Below, piece after piece: positions 46,575-59,130 of a DNA stretch of 64,000 nucleotides. A model generated the notes under the pieces. It searched no databases. It was given only the letters and a program-made list of their open reading frames with translations, and was not told the DNA's origin. This stretch comes from Sympetrum striolatum. Its lineage: Eukaryota > Arthropoda > Insecta > Odonata > Libellulidae. The stretch lies in the NCBI GenBank assembly GCA_947579665.1, contig OX388346.1:90088615-90152614 (forward strand), in the 5' to 3' direction. Made by a program: the position numbers and the translations under genes. The number at the start of each line of letters is the position of its first letter. Position 1 is the first letter of the stretch.

Positions 46575-49500
46575 CATCATCTTAATGAGAAATAATCGAA
46601 AACAGCAACGAAGCGGAACTTTTTAGCGAAATTTTTAATTTTTTCCTTAATTTTCGTCATTTTACATATATTAAATCGAAAAAAGCAATGAAAACGGATA
46701 ATTTTAGCGAAATTCCAATTTTTTTGCTCTATTATGCCTTAACTTTCTTCATTTTATCGAGATTTGATACAAAAAAAAGCAAAAAAACAGAAAATTTTTA
46801 CAAAATTTAATTTTTTTTCTTCTATTTTGCCGTAATTTTCGTCATTTTATCGAGATTTGATCCAAAAAAGCAATGAAAACGGAAAATTCTAACAGTTTCA
46901 ATTTTTTCTTCTATTTTGCCTTTATTTTCGTCTTTTTATCGAGATTTAATCCATAAAAAGCAACAAAAACGGAAAATTTTAATAAAATTTCAATTTTTCT
47001 CCTCAATTTTGCCTTAATTTTCGTCATTTTACCGAGATTAGATTGATAAAAGCAATGAAAACGGATAATTTTAGCGAAATTCCAATTTTTTTGCTCTATT
47101 TTGCCTTAACTTTCTTCATTTTATCGAGATTTGATACAAAAAAAAGCAAAAAAAACAGAAAATTTTTACAAAATTTAAATTTTTTTCTTCTATTTTGCCG
47201 TAATTTTCGTCATTTTATCGAGATTTGATCCAAAAAAAGCAACAAAAACGGAAAATTCTAACAAACTTTCAATTTTTTCTTTTATTTTGCCTTTATTTTC
47301 GTCTTTTTATCGATATTTAATCCAAAAAAAGCAACAAAAACGGAAAATTTTAATAAAATTTCAATTTTTCTCCTCAATTTTGCCTTAATTTTCGTAATTT
47401 TATCGAGATTTGATCGAAAAAAGAAACAGAAACGGACAATTTTAACAAAATTTAATTTTTTTCTCTATTTTGCCTTAATTTTCATCATTTTAATGAAACA
47501 TAATCGAAAACAGCAACGGAAGCGGATCTTTTTAGCGAAATTTTTAATTTCTGCCTTAATTTTCGTCATTTTACCGAGATTTGATCCAAAAAATCAACAA
47601 AAACGGAAATTTTAACCAAATTTCAATTTTTTTCCTCTATTTTGCCTTAATTTTCTTCAATTTATTGATTTATCACCGAAAAAAGCTTCGAAAACGGATA
47701 AATTAATCGAAATTGGAATTTTCTTCCCCATTTTTGTGTTAATTTTCGTTATTTTACCTATATAAGATCGAAAAAAGCTATGAAAACCGATACTTTTAGC
47801 AAAATTTCAATTTTTTTCCTCTATTTTGCCATAAATTTCGTCATTTTATCGAGATTTGATCAAAAAAAGCAGCAAAAACGGACAATTTTAACAAAATTCC
47901 ATTTTTTCCTCTTTTTGGCTTAAATTTTCATCATTTTAATGAGAAATAATCGAAAACAGCAACGGAAGCGGAACCTTTTAGCGAAATTTTTAATTTTTGC
48001 CTTAATTTTCGTCATATTACATATATTTAATCGAAAAAAGCAATGAAAACGGATAAATTTAGCGAAATTGGAATTTTCTTCCCAATATTTTGCCTTAATT
48101 TTCGTCATTTTACCAAAATAAGATCGATAAAAGCTATGAAAATGGATTCTTTTAGCAAAATTTCAATTTTTTCCTCTATTTTGCCATAATTTTCGTCATT
48201 TTATCGTAATTTGATCAAAAAAAACAACAGAAACGGAAAATTTCAACATAATTTCAATTCGTTCCTTCTATTTTGCCTTCATTTTCGTCATATTATCGAG
48301 TTTTAATCGAAAATAAGCAGCAAAACCGGACAATTTTCACCAGATTTCCATTTTTTTCCTCAATTTTGCCTTATTTTTCAACATTTTGGTGAGATATGAT
48401 GGAAAAAAGCAACGAAAACGGAACTTTTAAACGAAATTTTAAATTTTTTTACCAGTATATTTCCTTAATTTTCGTCATTTTACATATATTAAATCGAAAA
48501 AAGCAACGAAAACGGATAAATTTATCGAAATTGGAATTTTCTTCACCATATTTTGTCTTAACTTTCGTTATTTTACCAATATAAGATCGAAAAAAGCTAT
48601 GAAAACGGATACTTTTAGCAAAATTTAAATTTTTTTCTTCTATTTTGCCGTTATTTTCGTCATTTTATCGAGATTTGATCAAAAAAAGCAACAAAAACGG
48701 AAAATTCTAAGAAAATTTCAATTTTTCTCCTCAATTTTGCCTTAATTTTCGTCATTTTACCGAGATTAGAATGAAAAAAGCAATGAAAACGGATAATTTT
48801 AGCGAAATTCCAATTTTTTTGCTCTATTTTGCCTTAACTTTCTTCATTTTATCGAGATTTGATACAAAAAAAAGCAAAAAAACAGAAAATTTTTACAAAA
48901 TTTAAATTTTTTTCTTCTATTTTGCCGTAATTTTCGTCATTTTATCGAGATTTGATCCAAAAAAAGCAACAAGAACGGAAAATTATAACAAAGTTTCAAT
49001 TTTTTCTTTTATTTTGCCTTTATTTTCGTCTTTTTATCGAGATTTAATCCAAAAAAAGCAACAAAAACGGAAAATTTTAATAAAATTTCAATTTTTCTCC
49101 TCAATTTTGCCTTAATTTTCGTAATTTTATCGAGATTTGATCGAAAAAAGAAACAGAAACGGACAATTTTAACAAAATTCAATTTTTTTCTCTATTTTGC
49201 CTTAATTTTCATCATTTTAATGAAACATAATCAAAACAGCAACGGAAGCGGATCTTTTTAGCGAAATTTTTAATTTCTGCCTTAATTTTCGTCATTTTAC
49301 CGAGATTTGATCGGAAAAAATTAACAAAAACGGAAATTTTAACCAAATTTCAATTTTTTTCCTCTATTTTGCCTTAATTTTCTTCAATTTATTGATTTAT
49401 CACCGAAAAAAGCTTCGAAAACGGATAAATTAATCGAAATTGGAATTTTCTTCCCCATTTTTGTCCTAATTTTCGTTATTTTACCAATATAAGATCGAAA

Positions 49501-49842
49501 AAAGCTATGAAAACGGATACTTTTAGCAAAATTTCAATTTTTTTCCTCTATTTTTCCATAATTTTCGTCATTTTATCGAGATTTGATCGAAAAAGAGCAA
49601 CAGAAACGGAAAATTTTAACAAAATTTCAATATGTTCCTTCTATTTTGCCTTCATTTTCGTCATATTATCGAGATTTAATTGAAAAAAAGCAGCAAAAAC
49701 GGACAATTTTAACAAATTTTCCGTTTTTTCCTCAATTTTGCCTTATTTTTCGTCATTTTACAGAGATAAGATAGAAAAAAGCTATGAAAACGGATAATTT
49801 TAGCAAAATTTCAATTTTAATCCTCTTTTTGGCCTTAATTTT
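46575..49842 (+). repeat. Transitional block with flank-type monomers
   Basis: A 1,354-bp unit of 15 monomers ends in a diverged K/M-like hybrid near 47.85 kb. Then 47.93-48.65 kb holds flank-type monomers, including a P-class copy, and core-type order (B'-C-D-E-F through M) resumes from about 48.7 kb. The first part recurs at 51.74-53.87 kb. Confidence 0.75.
48379..48472 (+). repeat. Class P monomer (flank marker), reference copy
   Basis: It has CAACATTTTGGTGAGATATG, ATGGAAAAAAGCAACG, ACGGAACTTTTAAACG and TTACCAGTATATTTCC, and is 94 bp. Related copies lie near 3.2, 4.3, 4.8, 6.5, 7.4, 12.6, 53.6, 54.6, 56.1, 58.1, 59.8, 61.9 and 62.9 kb. I found none between about 13 and 48 kb. Confidence 0.8.
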
Positions 49843-50566
49843 CATCATTTTAATGAGAAATAATCGAAAACAGCAACGAAGCGGAACTTTTTAGCGTAAT
49901 TTTTAATTTTTGCCTTAATTTTCGTCATTTTACATATATTAAATCGAAAAAAGCAATGAAAACGGATAATTTTAGCGAAATTCCAATTTTTTTGCTCTAT
50001 TTTGCCTTAAATATCTTCATTTTATCGAGATTTGATACAAAAAAAAGCAAAAAAACAGAAAATTTTTACAAAATTTAATTTTTTTTCTTCTATTTTGCCG
50101 TAATTTTCGTCATTTTATCGAGATTTGATCCAAAAAAAGCAACAAAAACGGAAAATTCTAACAGTTTCAATTTTTTCTTCTATTTTGCCTTTATTTTCGT
50201 CTTTTTATCGAGATTTAATCCAAAAAAAGCAACAAAAACGGAAAATTTTAATAAAATTTCAATTTTTCTCCTCAATTTTGCCATAATTTTCGTCATTTTA
50301 CAGAGATTACATTGAAAAAAAGCAATGAAAACGGATAATTTTAGCGAAATTCCAATTTTTTTGCTCTATTTTGCCTTAACTTTCTTCATTTTATCGAGAT
50401 TTGATACAAAAAAAAGCAAAAAAACGGAAAATTCTAACAAAATTTCCATTTTTTTCCTCAATTTTGCCTTATTTTTCGTCATTTTACAGAGATAAGATCG
50501 AAAAAAGCTATGAAATGATAATTTTAGCAAAATTTCTATTTTTTTCCTCTTTTTGGCCTTAATTTT
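49843..50566 (+). repeat. 724-bp, 8-monomer unit (N-B-C-D-E-B'-C'-M)
   Basis: It has the same composition as 32626-33351 and 37430-38155. M carries a small private change near 50.51 kb, GCTATGAAATGATAATTTT, where other copies have GAAAACGGATAA. Confidence 0.8.
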
Positions 50567-51739
50567 CATCATTTTAATGAGAAATAATCGAAAACAGCAA
50601 CGAAGCGGAACTTTTTAGCGAAATTTTTAATTTTTTCCTTAATTTTCGTCATTTTACATATATAAATCGAAAAAAGCAATGAAAACGGATAATTTTAGCG
50701 AAATTCCAATTTTTTTGCTCTATTATGCCTTAACTTTCTTCATTTTATCGAGATTTGATACAAAAAAAAGCAAAAAAACAGAAAATCTTTACAAAATTTA
50801 AATTTTTTTCTTCTATTTTGCCGTAATAATCATCATTTTATCGAGATTTGATCCAAAAAAAGCAACAAAAACGGGAAATTCTAACAAAGTTTCAATTTTT
50901 TCTTTTATTTTGCCTTTATTTTCGTCTTTTTATCGAGATTTAATCCAAAAAAAGCAACAAAAACGGAAAATTTTAATAAAATTTCAATTTTTCTCCTCAA
51001 TTTTGCCTTAATTTTCGTAATTTTATCGAGATTCGATCGAAAAAAGAAACAGAAACGGACAATTTTAACAAAATTCAATTTTTTTCTCTATTTTGCCTTA
51101 ATTTTCATCATTTAAATGAAACATAATCGAAAACAGCAACGGAAGCGGATCTTTTTAGCGAAATTTTTAATTTCTGCCTTAATTTTCGTCATTTTACCGA
51201 GATTTGATCCAAAAAATCAACAAAAACGGAAATTTTAACCAAATTTCAATTTTTTTCCTCTATTTTGCCTTAATTTTCTTCAATTTATTAAGATATCAAC
51301 GAAAAAAGCAACGAAAACGGATAAATTTATCGAAATTGGAATTTTCTTCACCATATTTTGTCTTAACATTCGTTATTTTACCAATATAAGATCGAAAAAA
51401 GCTATGAAAACGGATACTTTTAGCAAAATTTCAATTTTTTTCCTCTATTTTTCCATAATTTTCGTCATTTTATCGAGATTTGATCGATAAAAGCAACAGA
51501 AACGGAAAATTTTAACAAAATTTCAATATGTTCCTTCTATTTTACCTTCATTTTCGTCATATTATCGAGATTTAATTGAAAAATAGCAGCAAAAACGGAC
51601 AATTTTAACAAAATTTCCATTTTTTTCCTCAATTTTGCCTTATTTTTCGTCATTTTACAGAGATAAGATCGAAAAAAGCTATGAAAACGGATAATTTTAG
51701 CAAAATTTCTATTTTTTTCCTCTTTTTGGCCTTAATTTT
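50567..51739 (+). repeat. Canonical 13-monomer HOR
   Basis: Length is 1,173 bp. B has the shortened ACATATATAAATCG form also found at 38.24 and 39.68 kb. It is the counterpart of 45401-46574 in the approximately 5,166-bp duplication. Confidence 0.85.
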
Positions 51740-53870
51740 CATCATTTTAATGAGAAATAATCGAAAACAGCAACGAAGCGGAACTTTTTAGCGAAATTTT
51801 TAATTTTTTCCTTAATTTTCGTCATTTTACATATATTAAATCGAAAAAAGCAATGAAAACGGATAATTTTAGCGAAATTCCAATTTTTTTGCTCTATTAT
51901 GCCTTAACTTTCTTCATTTTATCGAGATTTGATACAAAAAAAAGCAAAAAAACAGAAAATTTTTACAAAATTTAATTTTTTTTCTTCTATTTTGCCGTAA
52001 TTTTCGTCATTTTATCGAGATTTGATCCAAAAAAAGCAATGAAAACGAAAAATTCTAACAGTTTCAATTTTTTCTTCTATTTTGCTTTTATTTTCGTCTT
52101 TTTATCGAGATTTAATCCATAAAAAGCAACAAAAACGGAAAATTTTAATAAAATTTCAATTTTTCTCCTCAATTTTTCCTTAATTTTCGTCATTTTACCG
52201 AGATTAGATTGAAAAAAGCAATGAAAACGGATAATTTTAGCGAAATTCCAATTTTTTTGCTCTATTTTGCCTTAACTTTCTTCATTTTATCGAGATTTGA
52301 TACAAAAAAAGCAAAAAAAACAGAAAATTTTTACAAAATTTAAATTTTTTTCTTCTATTTTGCCGTAATTTTCGTCATTTTATCGAGATTTGATCCAAAA
52401 AAAAGCAACAAAAACGGAAAATTCTAACAAAGTTTCAATTTTTTCTTTTATTTTGCCTTTATTTTCGTCTTTTTATCGATATTTAATCCAAAAAAAGCAA
52501 CAAAAACGGAAAATTTTAATAAAATTTCAATTTTTCTCCTCAATTTTGCCTTAATTTTCGTAATTTTATCGAGATTTGATCGAAAAAAGAAACAGATACG
52601 GACAAATTTAACAAAATTCAATTTTTTTCTCTATTTTGCCTTAATTTTCATCATTTTAATGAAACATAATCGAAAACAGCAACGGAAGCGGATCTTTTTA
52701 GCGAAATTTTTAATTTCTGCCTTAATTTTCGTCATTTTACCGAGATTTGATCCAAAAAATCAACAAAAACGGAAATTTTAACCAAATTTCAATTTTTTTC
52801 CTCTATTTTGCCTTAATTTTCTTCAATTTATTGATTTATCACCGAAAAAAGCTTCGAAAACGGATAAATTAATCGAAATTGGAAATTTCTTCCCCATTTT
52901 TGTGTTAATTTTCGTTATTTTACCTATATAAGATCGAAAAAAGCTATGAAAACCGATACTTTTAGCAAAATTTCAATTTTTTTCCTCTATTTTGCCATAA
53001 ATTTCGTCATTTTATCAAGATTTGATCAAAAAAAGCAGCAAAAACGGACAATTTTAACAAAATTCCATTTTTTCCTCTTTTTGGCTTAAATTTTCATAAT
53101 TTTAATGAGAAATAATCGAAAACAGCAACGGAAGCGGAACCTTTTAGCGAAATTTTTAATTTTTGCCTTAATTTTCGTCATTTTACATATATTTAATCGA
53201 AAAAAGCAATGAAAACGGATAAATTTTGCGAAATTGGAATTTTCTTCCCAATATTTTGCCTTAATTTTCGTCATTTTACCAAAATAAGATCGATAAAAGC
53301 TATGAAAATGGATTCTTTTAGCAAAATTTCAATTTTTTCCTCTATTTTGCCATAATTTTCGTCATTTTATCGTAATTTGATCAAAAAAAACAACAGAAAC
53401 GGAAAATTTCAACATAATTTCAATTCGTTCCTTCTATTTTGCCTTCATTTTCGTCATATTATCGAGTTTTAATCGAAAAAAAGCAGCAAAACCGGACAAT
53501 TTTCACCAGATTTCCATTTTTTTCCTCAATTTTGCCTTATTTTTCAACATTTTGGTGAGATATGATGGAAAAAAGCAACGAAAACGGAACTTTTAAACGA
53601 AATTTTAAATTTTTTTACCAGTATATTTCCTTAATTTTCGTCATTTTACATATATTAAATCGAAAAAAGCAACGAAAACGGATAAATTTATCGAAATTGG
53701 AATTTTCTTCACCATATTTTGTATTAACTTTCGTTATTTTACCAATATAAGATCGAAAAAAGCTATGAAAACGGATACTTTTAGCAAAATTTAAATTTTT
53801 TTCTTCTATTTTGCCGTAATTTTCGTCATTTTATCGAGATTTGATCAAAAAAAGCAACAAAAACGGAAAA
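51740..53870 (+). repeat. Second copy of the 46.6-48.7 kb block
   Basis: It matches 46575 to about 48.71 kb with a shift of about 5,165 bp, including the flank-type monomers and the P monomer near 53.55 kb. Differences are scattered single bases (GGAAATTTCTTCC against GGAATTTTCTTCC; GTATTAACTTTC against GTCTTAACTTTC). Matching stops near 53.87 kb. Confidence 0.8.
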
Positions 53871-56800
53871 TTCTAACAAAATTTCAATTTTTCTCCTCAA
53901 TTTTGCCTTAATTTTCGTAATTTTATCGAGATTTGATCGAAAAAAGAAACAGAAACGGACAATTTTAACAAAATTCATTTTTTTTCTCTCTTTGCCTTAA
54001 TTTTCATCATTTTAATGAAATATAATCGAAAACAGCAACGGAAGCGGATCTTTTTAGCGAAATTTTTAATTTCTGCCTTAATTATCGTCATTTTACCGAG
54101 ATTTGATCCAAAAAATCAACAAAAACGGAAATTTTAACCAAATTTCAATTTTTTTCCTCTATTTTGCCTTAATTTTCGTCAGTTTATCGAGATTTGATCC
54201 AAAAAAAGCAACAAAAACAGAAATTTTAACCAAATTTCAATTTATATCCTCTATCTTGCCTTAATTTTCTTCAATTTATTGAGATATGATCGAAACAAGC
54301 AACGAAAACGGATAATTTTAGCAAAATTTCAATTTTTTTCCTCTATTTTGCCATAATTTTCGTAAATTTATCGAGATTTGATCGAAAAAAAGCAACAGAA
54401 ACGGTAAATTTTAACAAAATTTCAATTTTTTCCTTCTATTTTGCCTTCATTTTCGTCATATTATCGAGATTTAATCGAAAAAAAGAAGCAAAAACGGCCA
54501 ATTTTAACAAAATTTCCATTTTTTCCCTAAATTTTGCCTTATTTTTCAACATTTTTGTGAGGAATGATAGAAAGTAGAAACGAAAACGGAACTTTTAAAC
54601 GAAATTTTTAATTTTTTTACCAGTATATTTTCTTAATTTCCGTCATTTTACAGAGATAAGATCGAAAAGAGCAGCAAAAACGGACAATTTTAACAATATT
54701 TCATTTTTTTTCTCTTTTTGGCCTTAATTTTCATCATTTTAATGAGAGATAATCGAAAACAGCACCGGAAGCGGAACTTTTTAGCGAAATTTTTAATTTC
54801 TGCCTTAATTTTCGTCATTTTACATATATTAAATTGAAAAAAGCAATGAAAACGGATAATTTTAGCGAAATTCCAATTTTTTTCTTCTATTTTGCCGTAA
54901 TTACCGTCATTTTATCGAGATTTGATACAAAAAAGAAACAAAAACGGAAAATTTTAACAAAATTTCAATTTTTCTCCTCAATTTTGCCTTAATTTTCGTC
55001 ATTTTACCGATATAAAATCGAAATAAGCAATGAAAACATAATTTTAGCGAAATTCCGATATTTTGCTCTATTTTGCCTTAATTTCCTACATTTTATAGAG
55101 ATTTGATACAAGAAAAGCAAAAAAGCGGAAAATTTTTACAAAATTTAAATTTTTTCCTCTATTTTGCCGTAATTTTCTTCAATTTATTGAGATATGATCG
55201 AAAAGAGCAACGAAAACGGATAAATTTAGCAAAATTTGAATTTTTATCCCCATATTTTGCCGTAATTTTCGTCATTTTACCAATATAAGATCGAAAAAAG
55301 CTATGAAGACGGATACTTTTAGCGAAATTCCGATTTTTTTGCTCTATTTTGCCTTAATTTCCTTCATTTAATAGAGATTTGATACAAAAAATCAAAAAAA
55401 CGGAAAAATTTAACAAAATTTCAATATATTCCTTCTATTTTGCCTTCATTTTCGACATATTATCGAGTTTTAATCAAAAAAAAGCAGCAAAAACGGACAA
55501 TTTTAACAAAATTTCCATTTTTTTCCTAAATTTTGCCTTTATTTTCGTCATTTTTTCGAGATTTAATCCAAAAAAAGCAACAAAAACGGAAAAAGTTTAA
55601 CAAAATTTCAATTTATCTCCTTAATATTGCCTTAATTTTCGTAATTTTATCGAGATTTGATCGAAAAAAGAAACAGAAACGGAAATTTTATCCAAATTTC
55701 AATTTTTTTCTTCGATTTTGCAGTAATTTTAGTCATTTTATCGAGATTTGATCAAAAAAGCAACAAAAACAGAAAATTTTAAAAAAATTTCAATTTGTTC
55801 ATTCTATTTTGCCTTCACTTTCGTCATATTATCGAGATAAAATCGGAAAAAGCAGCAAAAACGGACAATTTTATTAAAATTTCAATTTTTCTCCTCAATT
55901 TTGCCTTAATTTTCGTAATTTTATAGAGATTTGAGCGAAAAAAGAAACAGAAACGGACAATTTGAACAAAATTTCCATTTTTTTCCTCAATTTTGCCTTA
56001 TTTTTCAACATTTTAGTGAGATATGATGGAAAAAAGCAACGAAAACGGAACTTTTAAACGAAATTTTTAATTTATTTACCAGTATATTTCCTTAATTTTC
56101 GTCATTTTACAGAGATAAGATCGAAAAAAGCTATGAAATCGGATAATTTTAGCAAAATTTCAATTTTTTTCCTCTATTTTTCCATAATTTTCGTCATTTT
56201 ATCGAGATTTGATCGAAAAAAAGCAACAGAAACGGAAAATTTTAACAAAATTTAAATATGTTCCTTCTATTTTGCCTTCATTTTCGTCATATTATCGAGT
56301 ATTAATTGAAAAAAGCAGAAAAAACGGACAATTTTAACAAAATTTCCATTTTTTTCCTCAATTTTGCCTTATTTTTCGTCATTTTACAGAGATAAGATCG
56401 AAAAAAGCTATGGAAACGGATAATTTTAGCAAAATTTCAATTTTTTTCCTCTTTTTGGCCTTAATTTTCATCATTTTAATGAGAAATAATCGAAAACAGC
56501 AACGAAGCGGAACTTTTTAGCGAAATGTTTAATTTTTGCCTTAATTTTCGTCATTTTACATATATTAAATCGAAAAAAGCAATGAAAACGGATAATTTTA
56601 GCGAAATTCCAATTTTTTTCTCTATTTTGCCTTAACTTTCTTCATTTTATCGAGATTTGATACAAAAAAAAGCAAAAAATAGAAAATTTTTACAAAATTT
56701 AAATTTTTTTCTTCTATTTTGCCGTAATTTTCGTCATTTTATCGAGATTTGATCCAAAAAAAGCAACAAAAACGGAAAATTCTAACAAAATTTCAATTTT

Positions 56801-57100
56801 TTCTTCTATTTTGCCTTTTTTTTCGTCTTTTTATCGAGATTTAATCCAAAAAAAGCAACAAAAACGAGAAATTTTAATAAAATTTCAATTTTTCTCCTCA
56901 ATTTTGCCTTAATTTTCGTAATTTTATCGAGATTTCATCGAAAAAAGAAACAGAAACGGACAATTTTAACAAAATTCATTTTTTTTTCTCTATTTTGCCT
57001 TAATTTTCATCATTTTAATGAAATATAATCGAAAACAGCAACGGAATCGGATCTTTTTAGCGAAATTTTTAATTTCTGCCTTAATTTTCGTCATTTTACC
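53871..57100 (+). repeat. Right diverged satellite domain, proximal part
   Basis: Monomers are again mixed and diverged, with P-class copies near 54.6 and 56.1 kb. Around 56.2-57.1 kb some core-like order (K-L-M-N-B-C-D-E-F-G) reappears. No other feature is seen. Confidence 0.75.
55010..56150 (+). repeat. Right sister of the left-flank block
   Basis: It is the counterpart of 6530-7533. Landmarks at 6630 and 6906 recur at 55103 and 55379, both shifts of 48,473 bp. It contains extra monomers around 55.57-55.78 kb relative to the left copy. Confidence 0.75.
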
Positions 57101-57104
57101 GAGA

Positions 57105-59130
57105 TTTGATCCAAAAAATCAACAAAAACGGAAATTTTAACCAAATTTTAAATTTTTTCCTCTATTTTGCCTTAATTTTCTTCAATTTATTGAGATATCA
57201 CCGAAAAAAGCAACGAAAACGGATAAATTTATCGAAATTGGAATTTTCTTCCCCATATTTTGTCTTAATTTTCGTCATTTTACCGAGATTAGATTGAAAA
57301 AAAGCAATAAACACGGATAATTCCATCGAAATTTCAATTTTTCTCCTCAATTTTGCCTTAATTTTCGTCAGTTTATCGAGATTTGATCCAAAAAAAGCAA
57401 CAAAAACAGAAATTTTAACCAAATTTCAATTTATTTCCTCTATTTTGCCTTAATTTTCTTCAATTTATTAAATTATGTTCGAAACTAGCAACGAAAACGA
57501 ATAAACTTACCGAAATTGGAATTTTCTTCCCTATATTTTGCCTTATGTTTCGTCATTTTACCAATATAAGATCGAAAAAAGCTATGAAAACGGATACTTT
57601 TAGCAAAATTTCAATTTTTTTCCTCTATTTTTCAATAATTTTCGTCATTTTATCAAGATTTGATCGAAAAAAAGCAACAGAAACGGTAAATTTTAACAAA
57701 ATTTCAATTTTTTCCTTCTATTTTGCCTTCATTTTCGTCATATTATCGAGATTTGATCCAGAAAAAGAAACAAAAACGGAAAAGTTTAACAAAATTTCAA
57801 TAATTCTCCTCAATTTTGCCTTAATTTTTGTAATTTTATTGAGATTTGATTGAAAAAAGAAACAGAAACGGAAATTTTATCCAAATTTCAATTTTTTCTT
57901 CTATTTAGCCTTCATTTATGGTCATTTTATCGAGTTTTAATCGAAAAAAGCAGCAAATACCGACAATTTTAACAAAATTTCCATTTTTTTCCTCAATTTT
58001 GCCTTATTTTTCAACATTTTAGTGAGATATGATGGAAAAAAGCGACGAAAACGGAACTTTTAATGAAATTTTTAATATTTTTATCAGTATATTTCCTTAA
58101 TTTTCGTCATTTAACCGATATAAAATCGAAAAAAGCAATGAAAACGGATAATTTTAAGGAAATTCCAATTTTTTTGCTCTATTTCGCCTGAATTTTTTTC
58201 ATTTTATCGAGATTTGATACAAAAAAAGCAAAAAAAACGGAAAATGTTTACAAAATTTAAATTTTTTCCTCTATTTTGCCGTAATTTTCGTCATTTTATC
58301 GAGATTTGATCCAAAAAAAGCAACAAAAACGGAAATTTTAACAAAATTTCTATTTTTTTTCTCTTTTTGGCCTAAATTTTCATCATTTTAAGAAGAAATA
58401 ATCGAAAACAGCAACGGAAGTGGAACTTTTTAGCGAAATTTTTAATTTCTGCCTTAATTTTCGTCATTTTACCAAGATTAAATTGAAAAAAGCAATGAAA
58501 ACGGATAATTCCAGCAAAATTTCAATTTTTCACCTCAACTTTGCCTTAATTTTCGTCATTTTATCGATATAAGATTCAAAAAAAGCAACAAAACGGAAAT
58601 TTTAACAAAATTTATATTATTTTCCTCTATTTTGCCTTAATTTTCTTCAATTTATTGAGATATGATCGAAAAATACCAACCAAAACGGAATTTTTTAGCG
58701 AGATTATTTTTTTTACAGTATATTGCCTTAATTTTCGTCATTTTACTTATATTAAATCGAAAAAAGCAATGAAAATTCCAATTTTTTTGCTCTATTTCGC
58801 CTTAATTTCCTTCATTTTATAGAGATTTGATACAAGAAAAGCAAAAAAACGGAAAATGTTTACAAAATTTAAATTTTTTCCTCTATTTTGCCTTCATTTT
58901 CGTCATTTCATCGAGATTTGATCGAAAGAAGCAACAGAAACGCACAATTTTAACAAAATTTCCGTTTTTTTTCTCTTTCTGATCTTAATTTTCATCATTT
59001 TAATGAAAAATAAACGAAAACAGCAATGCAAGCGGAACTTTTTAGGAACATTTTTAATTTTTGCCTTAATTTTCGTCATTTTATCGAGATTTGATCCAAA
59101 AAAAGAAACAAAAACGGAAATTTTAACAAA
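57105..59130 (+). repeat. 4.88-kb spaced duplication, copy 1
   Basis: It matches about 61983-63910. The shift is 4,876 bp up to about 58.2 kb and 4,783 bp after it, because one C-like monomer (58197-58288) is absent from copy 2. Shared private variants include TTAAATTATGTTCGAAAC, ATCAAGATTTG and TTTAGCGAGATTATTTTT. Confidence 0.8.
58736..58809 (+). repeat. 74-bp monomer with internal deletion
   Basis: GCAATGAAAATTCCAATTT lacks the 18 bp between AATGAAAA and ATTCC (the CGGATAATTTTAGCGAA part). The same deletion is present at 63519-63592, so it predates the duplication. Confidence 0.75.
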
